This document shows, in pieces, positions 35,571 through 48,304 of a stretch of DNA of 64,000 bases. The notes under the pieces are model-generated. The model ran no database searches and had not been told where the DNA came from. It worked only from the letters and a program-made list of their open reading frames with translations. The position numbers and the translations under genes are program-made. Position 1 is the first letter of the stretch. Each line of letters begins with the position of its first letter. The stretch is from Tetracladium setigerum. Taxonomy: Eukaryota; Ascomycota; Leotiomycetes; Helotiales. The stretch covers positions 1,116,001 through 1,180,000 of the forward strand of contig PZJY01000009.1 of assembly GCA_031472005.1 (NCBI GenBank), written 5' to 3'.

Positions 35571-37348
35571 TTACCGTATTGGCAAATCCGCCATCTCCTC
35601 GTCCCCATCCTCGTCCTCATCTGCAACACCATTTGCCTTCTCCTTCTCAACCTTCCCTACTTCTATCACAGCCAAGCCATTTCGTCCTGGCACTTTCTTC
35701 CACCTTCCGAATCGATGTTCCTTCCCTACAGCCACGACAACACTCACCCCATCCTTCGCTCTGTCACCCCTCTCGAACATCGAGATATCATTAATCAACC
35801 CCTTGACCTCACCACCGAGCACGCCCACCGCCTCTAATTTTTTCTTATCATCACTGACCCTCCACGCGCGGACACAGCCATCCCAACTCCCACTAAGTAC
35901 AACATCCGAATACGGAATCGTCATCAACGCCGTGATCCACCTCGGCTGATCCCTCGCAATCACACTCGGCTCCGGATTGGGTCCTTCAGCAAACTGCTCC
36001 TCAGCAGTCGGGGCAGGTGCAGAACCATGCGCTAACTGTAACGTGAACACAGGCTTTTTCTTATGCATGCTCCAGAGTGAGAGGGAGCCGTTGTCGCCGC
36101 CCGTGATGAACATTTCTTCGTCGATCATGGCGATGCGGTCCATACTGCCTTCGAGGACTGGATGGGGGGTTTTGTTGGTTTTTTTAATGGTAGATCCGCC
36201 GCGGAAGACGAGTTGCGTTTCTTCGACCACTTTCCACAGACGTGCGGTACGGTCGCGAGCGCCGACGCTGATGCAGCGCTCCTGGGCTAGGGCGGCTATG
36301 TCGACCTTTGGGATTTGTTAGCGAGGTGGTTTGGGAAGTTTGAGGGGAGATGAGAGGAGGAAGGGTGGACTTACGACTTCATCTTGGTGTCCGAAAAGTG
36401 TTTCGACGTAGGCGAGTTCGTCAAGACTCCATACTTTTACGGTTCGATCTTTGGAGGAAGAGTACATCTGGTTTGTACCTCGTCTAAATACCAAACCTGT
36501 GACAGAATCTCTGTGTTGACTGAACACCTTCAAACACTTCAATGTTTCTGCATCCCAAACTACAATTCTTCTATCCTTCCCACCTGTAGCCACAAATTTC
36601 CCATCTTGAGAAGCAGCAACACAGAGAATGCTGTCCACATGTCCCTGAAACGTAATTGAATCCTTTGCTTTCGACTTATCCCCCCTCACGAACAGCACCT
36701 GCTCCGGCTTCTTTTTCGGTGGTGGTTTCGGCTTTTTCGACTTCTTCTTCCCTTTCTGCGGCCATTGATCACCCGGCAAATCCTGTATCCTCCACTTTAC
36801 CAAATCCAAGCCTTTCCAACCGTATAGGCAAACGGCGCACAGGTAGCCACACCCGTCACACTCTGCTCATTCCACTTGGCCCAGCTACAACTCGCACCAG
36901 CGAAATCTAAATCTTCGGCTAGCTTTCTATACATGCGACCTTTGGACTCAGCTACATCTTCTCGCAGCCTCTCGGCAATGAGTTCGCGGTCAATTTCCTC
37001 GGCGTCGAATCCAAATTCGTCTTCCGCGCCTGTGGCTACCTCTGAGCGAACATTTTCCAGATAACGTTCGGCGAGTCGCAGTCTTCTTTCTGCGGCGGTT
37101 TCTACTTCGTCTTCTGAGGAGCTTTGGTCTTCCTCGTCTCCCGGCCCATTATCTCGTGGTCCTTGCTGCCCGTCATCGCTGGAGTATTCATCATCGCTAC
37201 CACTTATCGATTCGTCTCGTTGCGGCCGGCGGGGTTTCTGTGTTTCTTTGGGTGTGGGTTTTGCAATTCGTTTTCGCGAGTCGGGCTGCGCGGTAGGATT
37301 TGTACGCTTCCGCTTCTTCTCGGAGGGAATGGTGAAGAAGGAGGACAT
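35571..37348 (-). CDS. RRP9: U3 snoRNP WD40 protein RRP9 (U3-55K); frame broken by one base
   Basis: Nucleolar protein that binds the U3 box B/C motif for 18S rRNA processing. Two exons: 37348-36375 and 36305-35571. The N-terminus is basic then acidic and disordered (KRKRTNPTAQPDSRKRIAK, SDDEYSSDD), followed by helices typical of RRP9 (TAAERRLRLAERYLENVRSE) and WD40 blades: ITFQGHVDSILCVAASQDGK, FVATGGKDRRIVVWDAETLK, MYSSSKDRTVKVWSL, CISVGARDRTARLWKVVEET, FITGGDNGSLSLWSM, VVLSGSWDGCVRAWRVSDDK. Between AYTVGK and LDLVKWRIQDLPG the frame slips; one more G in the GG pair at 36811-36812 (minus strand) restores it, and the phases then give 569 aa. This is most likely a sequencing indel. It is head to head with PRE1. 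Confidence 0.9.
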
Positions 37349-37824
37349 TTTGCGTGGTGGTGGTTGCAGGAAGTCCCTGGGGGTGAGGACTTGAATTGGG
37401 TCGTTGCAATTGAAAGCTTGATCTTCCTCAGAAAATTATTTTGATACTGCCGCGGGCGGAGGGTGTAGGTCGCTGTATTGGGCTTAGTTTGTGCTGAGTC
37501 AGGAACTTTTTGAATAGGATTTTGTGAAGTGTGCTTTTCGTTTTGTTGTTAAATTTGAAGGTATTAATGAACTAGATTGCAGCGTAAAAGAGTTAAGAGA
37601 AGTATTTTACGAGTTCGAAATCTCAAAAATCATGGTAGTTGTGCTGAAAGTGACATTGGAATTATGTATGTGTTGAGGCATGACAGCCTCGTGAGGCCAG
37701 GGTCGCTCCACGCTAAGAGCTCTGGAGGCAGCGAGCTCATACGCGGTAGAGCTTCAAGAGCAACAGAACAACCAAACAACTCCTCCATACTCAATCAACA
37801 ACACCAACCCCAAACAAACTCATC
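37349..37824. promoter_or_regulatory. Head-to-head promoter region of RRP9 and PRE1
   Basis: A 476-bp spacer between divergent starts, without coding potential. No proteasome-specific (PACE-like) box was identified by eye. Confidence 0.35.
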
Positions 37825-38554
37825 ATGTAGGTACGGCCGTTGGCAGACATGTTCCATTGCTAATGATATCTCAGGGAGGTCTTACTCGGAATTACTGGAA
37901 AGGATTTCACCATCATTGCGGCCTCGAAAGCTGCCATGAGAGGTGCCACTGTTCTCAAGGCCACTGATGACAAGACACGAGCATTGAACCATCACACATT
38001 GATGGCATTTTCTGGAGAAGCTGGAGACACCAGTATGTCCTTTCCTTTCCTCTTCCTCTCCCGCTCCTAAAGAAGACTATCAAACTGAACATCCATCCCT
38101 AGTCCAATTCGCAGAATACATCCAAGCAAACGCCCAACTCTACTCCATGCGCAATAACATCGAGCTCTCCCCCTCCGCAGTCGCCCACTTCGTCCGTGGT
38201 GAACTCGCCTCCTCCCTCCGCTCCCGCAAACCATACAATGTCAACCTCCTCCTCGGCGGCGTTGACCCCATCACCGGCAAGCCTGCCTTATACTGGCTCG
38301 ATTACTTAGCATCACTCGCCCCTCTCCCTTATGCCGCTCACGGCTACGCTCAATACTACTGCTTGTCTATTCTGGATAAGCATCACCAGCCGAACATTGA
38401 TTTGGAGGAGGGGAAGCGGATTTTGAGACTGTGCACGGATGAGTTGAAGCGCAGGTTACCCATTGATTTCAAGGGCATGTTGGTGAAGGTCATTACGAAG
38501 GATGGGATTGAGGAAATTAATTATGATGATAGCGCGAGGATTGATTGTCCATAG
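37825..38554 (+). CDS. PRE1: 20S proteasome subunit beta type-2 (beta4, Pre1)
   Basis: Non-catalytic beta ring subunit of the 20S proteasome. Three exons: 37825-37826, 37875-38032, 38103-38554, giving 203 aa, as expected. The first exon contributes only A and T of the start codon; the 48-nt intron GTAGGT...TCTCAG then splits the ATG (AT|G), and exon 2 opens with G followed by GAG GTC (EVLLGITGKDFTIIAASKAA). This solution is forced because no other ATG precedes the conserved LLGI block in frame. Further blocks: RGATVLKATDDKTRALNHHT, MAFSGEAGDTIQFAEYIQAN, KPYNVNLLLGGVDPITGKPA, YWLDYLASLAPLPYAAHGYA. The N-terminus lacks the catalytic Thr, normal for beta4. Confidence 0.93.
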
Positions 38555-40584
38555 GTGATGTGTGCTGGGTGGATGAAGGGATGGGTGTACAATAGCATGG
38601 CATAAATGGATGGCGATTATCGGTTTGCTTCTCAAAATTGGACTTGTCGCTTCACAAGAATGCTTTGGTGTCTCTGTGACTTGAATCGAGTTAGGATGAT
38701 TATGAGTATGAGCAAAAAACCGAGAAAATAGTTTCATCAGGCGTAACCAATCCAAGGAGTGGTTTACTCTTAAGTATCTCGGTACTCTACGTAAACATCC
38801 TTCTCTACCCGAGCCGGCCTCCCCGTTGACCTGAAAAGCGTACCTACATTACCCGAGAAAGGCTAACTCCTATAACACTAAATCTGGTTGGCTAACCGCA
38901 TTAGGATTAGTCGGTATGACTCATCCTCCAACAAGCGCGTCTGACGTTTTCCGTCGCGGACCTTCGATCTCGGGGTTCTAACATAAATATTTTGGTCGGG
39001 TCGAGGAGGAACGAAGATGCCCGACTGACAGCTCGCCACTCCCACACTCCCACATTCCCTCATCAATAATAATGACGCCGAAGCATCTCCAGGTCGTCAT
39101 CCTAGTGGCATGGCAGACCTGATATGCGTAATATGCTGACTTTAAGGTTCGGTCTTTGGTGTGACTGTGTGTTCGAGGATGGATGGATGTTGGTAGGGGG
39201 GTCGAGCAGGCCAAGGCTGGGGCAGTAGTGACTGTCTCGACCGTCTCTGTGAACAGGAGGAGCACATTATGAAACGTACCTACTACTGTACTTAGGTAAC
39301 AGCCTTTGCGTTCTTTGCCTCTTTATTGCTTATTTGTTTGTTTTGTTTCTTGTTCTCAAGCAATGACTGTGCCATGTGGCAAGCAGCCAGCCAGCCGTTC
39401 TCTCAATCTTCTTGTCACAAAGCAGTTGCTCTGTTTGTTCAGTTTTAACCAGAATCGAACGAAAGATCGAGGTCAAGCTAGAACTTTCGGTACAGCACAG
39501 CAAGGCACATTTACCCAGGTCACCCTGTTCGCGCAATAATTTACTGTACTGTACAGGAATAGGGCAGGCAATAAGCTTCGCTGGCTGCCGGCTCTTCCCC
39601 AGATGGATGGCCGGTTGTCAGAAGAATAATGGGGTGATGTGCAGACAGGACCCCGTTGCCTGCCGGGAGTTGGATTTGGCCATTACCTGGCCATGGGAGA
39701 ATGCCATGATGGCATGACATGCCCATACATAGGCATGTACAAGTACATACATACACTACATACAATACGAGTGAGTATGTGTACCTACTCTACCAACTCT
39801 ACGGAGTACCGATAAAGTCTTCCTTCATACCTCGCCATGATGAAGATGAATACCACAACTAGTAATGAAAGTAAAGTGAGGTGTGGGTTATGAGTAAGTC
39901 GCCTTCGCCAGATGACGCTCTTCCTCTCACTTTAAGGCGTTCACTATTCCTTCCAGAGCCCCAGACTAGCTGAGAAGAGAAGAGCGTCCAAAAGAGAACA
40001 GAAGAGAGAGTCAGTTCGCCAGGGCTCACATGTTTCGCCCTCCCCCTACCGTCCCTACCAAAACCATTTAAAAAGGGGGCGGTGAACTCCCTCCAGCCAA
40101 TCAGCGGTCTGGCCCTCCCTGCAACAAAAAAAAAAGATAACGCTTAGCGTCCAAAGTCGCTTTCCCCTAGCGTGGTCAGGGCTTTGCCGTCGACACCTGC
40201 AATTTTTGCCTCCAACATTTTCTCTCTTCCTCTCTCTCCCTACATCTACTCCATCTCCCCCCAACTCCTCAACTTCATACTCAACTCTCCACCCCCCGAT
40301 ACAAACAAACACCTTCTCCCCTCTTGTGTTTTTCCTTTGAAAGTTATTCGTTCTTTCGGAGGCTCCTACTTCCCTCGTTGCGAAGACTCGGCACGCGCCT
40401 TCGTCTTTCTCATTCATTCATCGTTTCCTGAGCGTTTCGACTCCCAAACTACAAACTTGTACCATCGCCCGACCGACTCTCCTTTATCTTCAGAGCCGAA
40501 TAGCGATCTATCGTCTTCGATAATACACTCAACAACCTACAAATTACACATATCTCTCTACGAAAGTCTCAACATCTGCCCAAA
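38555..40584. other. Long intergenic region, promoter and leader of DED1
   Basis: About 2 kb without a supportable gene. The last 400 bp are strongly pyrimidine-rich (near 40200-40560), as in leaders of highly expressed fungal genes. At 39701-39715 there is a near-perfect 15-bp palindrome (ATGCCATGATGGCAT), followed by CATGCC/GGCATG and GTAC-rich short repeats up to 39790. Their role is unknown. Confidence 0.45.
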
Positions 40585-42698
<2,114 letters not shown>

Positions 42699-43208
42699 AT
42701 TTTCGATCGATCGGCGCCCTTGGTTTTCGGATTTCTTCTGGGATTGCATTCAAATCTTTAGATCTGGGACAAGGCGTCAACGGGGCATTGCAGAAGCATC
42801 ATCTGCTCAGCCTACGATTCGGATTTCATCATCTTTTTCTTGTTTTCGACTTTTCGCCAAATTGCTTATCGACTTTGCTTGCGACGCGTTTTTTTCGATT
42901 TTCTTCTGCACGAGTCACGACTAAGTCGGCCTTTGGCTTCTACAAGGGTTGGCTGAAGCTCGTGATTCCGACCATCGAACTGCATACGAATAGATAGCGT
43001 TGTCTTTTGTTTCTGGCTGTCCCCTCGTCTCGATACCCCATAGATGATCAAGGGAGATCAGGCAGCACATGAGATGCCGCTTACGGCGTACCGGTCATTT
43101 GACGTTTTGAACCTGGGAGGAAGAGAAAAACCTGGGTACACAGAACGCATTTATGACGGTCATGTTTTCGAATCTTCTGCACAAAATCAGTTCGAGGGTC
43201 TTCTACAA
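42699..43208. other. DED1 3' region
   Basis: About 500 bp downstream of DED1, T-rich near 42885-42905, with no supportable gene. It probably holds the long 3' UTR of DED1. Confidence 0.4.
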
Positions 43209-43589
43209 CTATAGAGGATCGCTGCACATTCCGTTTAATGGCTTTATTATTTTTTCAACTTTGCTACGTGGACCATGGATCAGTTTAGACCGAACAAAAA
43301 GCGTGGGGATGGGAAAAATCTTTCTCGGAGTTCTTTCGACATTTTTTGACGAGGGATTTCTGAGATTCCAGAAAGGCTTTTTCTTTGTTTTCACAATCAT
43401 AGCGTGTGGCGTCTTATAGCGGGCATATTCTCTTTTTCCGTTGAGAAAAAGGAGAGTGATGCTTGCGATGAGACTCGATAAGCTGATGGCATACGGAAGT
43501 GCTCCTGTCCATTCAGGCTGAGGCACATCTGGCAAGCGGTTTTTACAGAAGACTGCACAACACGCGCTTTGTGCTGGGAATATGGACAT
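43209..43589 (-). CDS. Possible small membrane protein, hypothetical
   Basis: A 126-codon open frame from ATG at 43589. Its first half looks protein-like: a Cys-containing start (SACCAVFCKNRLPDVPQPEW) and one hydrophobic segment (GALPYAISLSSLIASITLLF), followed by a basic tail. An upstream ATG at 43701 opens a short reading frame that ends at a GTAATG donor-like site, so a two-exon gene is possible, but the phases do not join cleanly. No family was recognised. It may be a chance frame. Confidence 0.25.
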   Translation of the reverse strand: MSIFPAQSACCAVFCKNRLPDVPQPEWTGALPYAISLSSLIASITLLFLNGKREYARYKTPHAMIVKTKKKPFWNLRNPSSKNVERTPRKIFPIPTLFVRSKLIHGPRSKVEKIIKPLNGMCSDPL

Positions 43590-43943
43590 ATTTAGATAGT
43601 CCGCTAATACAACGTCTCCACATTACCTTGACCGTTCCTTTTGATTCTGTGACATCGTGAGTTTGTGACTTGATTCTGATCTTGGACGTTGGTGTTGACA
43701 TTTCGCTTATTTTGACTTGTGCCAAGCTTATTGACCTCAAAAGGATTCTTAGCCTCAGAAATGACTTTCTACTATCATATTGGTTTAGTACAATTCCAGG
43801 AAAATACGATATATATATTTCATTACTACTACGTAGTTTCCAATAACCATTTCCCAATTTGGAGCCGAACACTGCCTGCTCATAACTATGAGCGCAGAAC
43901 ATCTCAGTTTCTCCTCCAACAGATTTCCTTCCTCTTCAACCCA

Positions 43944-44977
43944 TCAATCCTCCAACAACTTGAAGCCCCTTTTATACCATCCCACGGCCTCTGTCCCCTT
44001 CCCGGCCTCTTCCAGTCCCTCCGCAATCCCCAAACACTTCCTCCCCTTCTCCTCCCTCCCCAACATCCCCCACACTCGTTCAATCTCAAATGGTACCACC
44101 CTCTCATACATAATATCAGTTCTTAACAACCACTTTTTGCTGTCCCTCCCCGTGACGGCTTCACCGTCGTGCCAGATCGTGTCGCGGAAGATGGCGGCGG
44201 TGCCGGTTATGGGGGTATTTTGACGATGGGGGTTTGTTGTGAGGAAGTGATGGGGATGGTGGGTTGGGAGGGGAAGAATCTTGTGTGTCCGCCTTGAGTG
44301 GGTGGGAGTGTGTTGAGGTAGATGTTGAGTGTCATGAAGGATTTGAGATTGATGGTTTCTAGTCTGTTGCCATCCTGATGAGGGGAGAATTTTCCGCCTG
44401 TGATTTTGTCAATGGGCTAATCAATATACCTTGCTCAGTTCAGCAGAGAGATTGGGATTTATGACTGTATATGTTGAGGTAGATGGGTTGTATAAGAAAA
44501 CGAAACAGAGAAGATGGAAGTGTACAAAGAAAAGAAATGGAAGTCATGTAAGTAAAGGGTACGTACCTTCCTCATAAAAACACAACCTCCAAACCTCATT
44601 CAACCCCTTCACTCTCCAAACCTCTCCATCCTCATCTACCACCACTCCCTTCCCCTTCCCCCATCACCATCGCCATCGCCATCATCACAAACATAAAATC
44701 CTCTCAGCCTCCCCCATACCCTCTCAGCCAACTCACCATCCTCAAAAACCCCTCTGGTTCGAACTGTCCCTGGCGTTACATTTGATGGCGTTAAACTCTG
44801 ACGATGGCTCTCGATGATAGTTGTGCATTCTGTTGGGTTGAGGAGATTGGAGATTACATCGATGCTGTAGATGTCTGGGGAGGAGTTGAAGGGGGGAGGA
44901 TGGGGATGGAAGTTCGTGTTGGTGATGGTTCTTGGTGCTCCATTGTAAGAGTACTCTGGCTTTATTGCGGTTGGTAT
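43944..44977 (-). CDS. 2OG-Fe(II) oxygenase (prolyl 4-hydroxylase-like); two one-base frame breaks, 5' end unresolved
   Basis: Iron and 2-oxoglutarate dependent dioxygenase. The first visible exon runs 44977-44567 ([46 protein letters not shown]), then an intron 44566-44398, then 44397-43944. Catalytic residues are visible: iron ligands in FSPHQDGNR (HxD) and IWHDGEAV (distal His), and the 2OG-binding Arg in [11 protein letters not shown]. The C-terminal helices resemble a TPR-like tail ([20 protein letters not shown]). The frame breaks twice, each time by one base short in a homopolymer: five C at 44658-44662 and five G at 44211-44215 (plus strand). The start codon is not in this exon; an upstream exon within 45000-45290 is likely (an ATG-containing frame ends before a GTGAGC donor-like site) but its phase does not fit. 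Either a functional gene with sequencing indels or a recent pseudogene. Confidence 0.75.
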
Positions 44978-45852
44978 CTTTAACAGTAGGTTAGCAGTGT
45001 AGGTAGGTAGACTTTTTTGTGGATGAGCTCACCCGATCTTAGCAAATCTATTCCAGCGAGTTTTGATTTGAGCTTCTTCGGAATTATTGAGAGAGTGTAC
45101 CAAGTTACTACTGTACAAACAAATTTGTTGACATGGGAATTCAGTTATTTTTCTCTTTTTTGTGAAATCGGTCATGGGGGCAGGGGTTGGTATGGTTCGG
45201 GGAGAGACACAGCCCTTTGATTCAGCCTCGGTGTGTGAGTCAGCCAAGAACCGAGAAGTAATTAAGCGACGTAGCGGCAAACAACATGGAAAGGACCTAC
45301 TGTATCCTTACGGAGATAAGTCAAGGACTAGGTACCTTAAATAAGGTACTTAAGTTGACCCTTCTTGTATCAAAATCAGTCCTACCTTGAAGCGAGGACT
45401 TGGCAATTTCCCGGCCTCGACTTTGCAGGACGAAGAGAAGGCTGGCGAAATCTAGTTGACCGAAAATGTTAAAGCATGGATTCTACGTCCTCCTGATCTG
45501 TAAATAAGATCAGGCGAAGTGGGTCTTGTTTTTCTATTATATTTATTTGGACACTACTTGGGGAGACAATAAATAACCTGCCTTTCTTGCTGTCCATCCT
45601 TTTGGAGATAGGGAGATCTGGCTGGAGCACCTTACTCAGTCTGTACAGAAAATTATGGAATTGAAAATCAGCTAGAAAAAAACTAAGATAGCGCAAAAAC
45701 GAACGCTGATTGCTAGAAATTGATGCATAGCTTGGAGCTTGCCACTCAAGATCGTCGAAATGCCTAAATAGCAAAAGTCAACCAACTCGAATATGTACCC
45801 AAGTCCCCAACTCTTCTACTTCGTATGTACATTGCATAGCTCTTACTGCACA
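44978..45852. other. Intergenic region, possible first exon of the oxygenase
   Basis: No complete gene. The minus frame 45029-45280 (with MTDFTKKRKITEF and NSEEAQIKTRWNRF) may belong to the oxygenase 5' exon. At 45331-45350 a near-palindrome GGTACCTTAAATAAGGTACT occurs. The right end is the 3' flank of the dipeptidase gene. Confidence 0.35.
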
Positions 45853-47745
45853 CTAAGCAAAATACCTGCTTTCTGCCTCGTCAAACTTCAACTTTGGCAG
45901 TTTATCTTCCGCAGGCTTCAAAGTCCTTTGTAGTTTTTCAGCAACTCTATCCACATCCCTCCACACCCTCAAAATATTCCCGCCTACAATTTTCTTTGCG
46001 TCTTCATCCTTCACGCCTCGAACCAAAAGTTCGGCAACCAAATCCGGGTACTTGCTCACATCATCCAGTCCCTTGGGAGTAGATGGAATCCCATCAAAAT
46101 CGCTCCCGAATCCAACGTGCTCATAGCCAATCAGATCACCAATATACATAACATGACGAACTACCTGTTCCAGTGTTGAGTTCTTTGGATAGAAATCCGG
46201 CAGCCCCGATGGATTTGTAGAATTTTCCGTGCAAGAGATGAAATCGGGTGAGAAGTTGACCATGACAACGCTGTTTGTCTTTTTCACCAGTTGCAGGATG
46301 TCATCCTGGACGTTCCGGGGATGGGGACAGATAGAGTAGGCGGAGGAGTGCGAGAAGATAATTGGTGCGGCACTGCCAACCCAGTCGTCTGAACCACCAA
46401 GAATATCGCGCATGGTGTCTTTACTGACATGCGCTAGATCAACTATCATTCCTAGACGGTTCATTTCTTGGATGAGAACTCTCCCCGCGGGGGACACGCC
46501 TCCCCAATGGGGCTTGGAGACTTCGACACCACCACCGGGGAGTTCGACGAGGGCTGCATCGGCGTATTTATTGTGACAGTTGTGGGTGAGTGTTGAGTAG
46601 CGAACTCCGAGTGAGTAGTAGTGTCGAAGGTTTGAGAGGGAGTTACCGATTTGGTGGAGACCTTCAATTCCGAGAGGGGATATGAGGTGACCGGATTGGA
46701 AGTATGAGAGCGCTGTGCTGCTGTTTGGGGAAGGGGAGAAGATGGCTGGGTAGGCAGCTTGCAAACGAGTGAGGACATCGATTTGAGAAAGCGTGAAAGC
46801 AACGGCTGGAGCATGTAAGTACAGTACAGTATATCTTACACGCCTCGAAGTGGAAATTGATCTAGCCTCAAGACCAGCAGACAAATAATTTATCTTCCCA
46901 TAAGAAGCTTGTTGACAAATTGATGAATGCAAACACATGGAGCACTGCTCCTGAGTTATCGCCTGAAGTAGGAAAGGTCCTTGGCTGAGGATGAAAGTAG
47001 GAAGAGAATCAAGGTGACATGCTGATGTTTTAACCTTAATTCAAGAGTCAAACTTGACATAGTCCGCCCTCAAGAGTTGTGAGGAGAGCATAAGGAAATC
47101 AAATAAACATACAAGCAGCATAATTTTCGTCGGAAAAATCTGACCCATTTTTCGGACAAGGCACGAAAGCAGACCAAAATGCGCCACCGTTTTGACCAGC
47201 TTTTAATCGAGGTAAGTCAACATGGCCATTCATTCCTCCATTTTCAAAAGGTTTTGTAAACTCTTCAGAGTAGATTTCGTTGTTGTACAGAAATCTGATA
47301 AGAATTGCTAGGTCATTATGTCCGTCTAATTTATTATTAGCAAGTTTTCGTCATATCTCGCCTAGAAAGCCCCCAAACGACTCAATCTTTGAATCAAGTC
47401 AGGGAAATTGGTTGTATTCTCACCTATAAGTGGGGTATTTGACAATATCTTTGTGACACGCTGGTCGATTGTCAAGGGCATTGGCTCCGGTAACACCCCA
47501 GAACGAAAGCTGAAAGTTAAGAGGATGTATGCAGCCCCCAAGACAAGACATAGCCTCATCAACACAGTCAGATAACCCTTCGAGGTTTTCTGCTGAAGTT
47601 TTTCTGAGGCGATTCCTCCTCGAATATCCTGATAAGGGTTGCCATCATTGTAATTGATACTTTCTGGCCCGGAACTACTGATCTCTGGTGCTTTTGGCCC
47701 TTTGGGAAGAAGAGGATCGCGCTCTTCACTGTAATGAGAAGACAT
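45853..47745 (-). CDS. Membrane dipeptidase (peptidase family M19, renal dipeptidase-like); one-base frame break
   Basis: Zinc dipeptidase. Exons: 47745-47424, 47326-47113, 46805-45853. The N-terminus is a cytosolic stretch followed by a type II anchor (LMRLCLVLGAAYILLTFSF). The M19 core begins at the splice junction with TPLIDGHNDLAIL (metal-binding HxD), continues HVDLPRLKAGQNGGAFWSAF, LGVRYSTLTHNCHNKYADAA, MIVDLAHVSKDTMRDIL, APIIFSHSSAYSICPHPRNV and GYEHVGFGSDFDGIP. In exon 2 the frame is one base too long at the run 47280-47282 (TTT on the plus strand); removing one base restores the conserved N-IY...F...PFENG segment and all exon phases, giving 495 aa. The second intron (about 307 nt) is long for this genome and could hide a further exon. 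Confidence 0.88.
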
Positions 47746-48304
47746 AATAGAATTGAGGCAAAAGCATTTACAAATACAAGGGGGCAGAGGAAAAGTATGT
47801 GAAATGTTTCGTCTGAGAATGGGATTCTAACGTAATGCTCCTCTCGCTCCTCTCCAAATGTGATAAGCAATGCCAAGAAGATGTCACAAACAACAGATGA
47901 TCACGTGCGTTTGAGCTCAACATGACTAACCGTTTTGGAACATGCTCCTTGGAATCTCCTTGAAGTGACGACGAAGCCATTTACAACATCAAACCTCATT
48001 TCATCCCATGAATGCCGCCATTTTGAACTCCTGAACTGCATAAGCAGCCCTCTTGACGAACTATATACCAGAAAAGAATTTCACACGCCGCTCACGACCA
48101 CCCATCTTCAACCCCATATTCTTTTGATTTGGCCGATCGCAATAAACCCCAGCTGAAAGCCACGCAAACTCGTTCGAAACCCAACAAACTGTCAGCTTCC
48201 CCAGTCACTCATTCGCGCAAATTGCTGCACCCAACACTCTTTTGCGCTCCGTAGGGTAGTAGTGCCATTTTCAACAACGTTCCACGAAATCAACGGTGCC
48301 CGTC
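47746..48304. promoter_or_regulatory. Head-to-head promoter region of the dipeptidase and RhoGAP genes
   Basis: A 559-bp spacer between divergent starts. No gene or clear regulatory motif was recognised. Confidence 0.35.

Noticed and set aside
35504..35794. 96-codon plus-strand frame
   Set aside because: Antisense to the last exon of RRP9; Pro/His/Ser-rich shadow.
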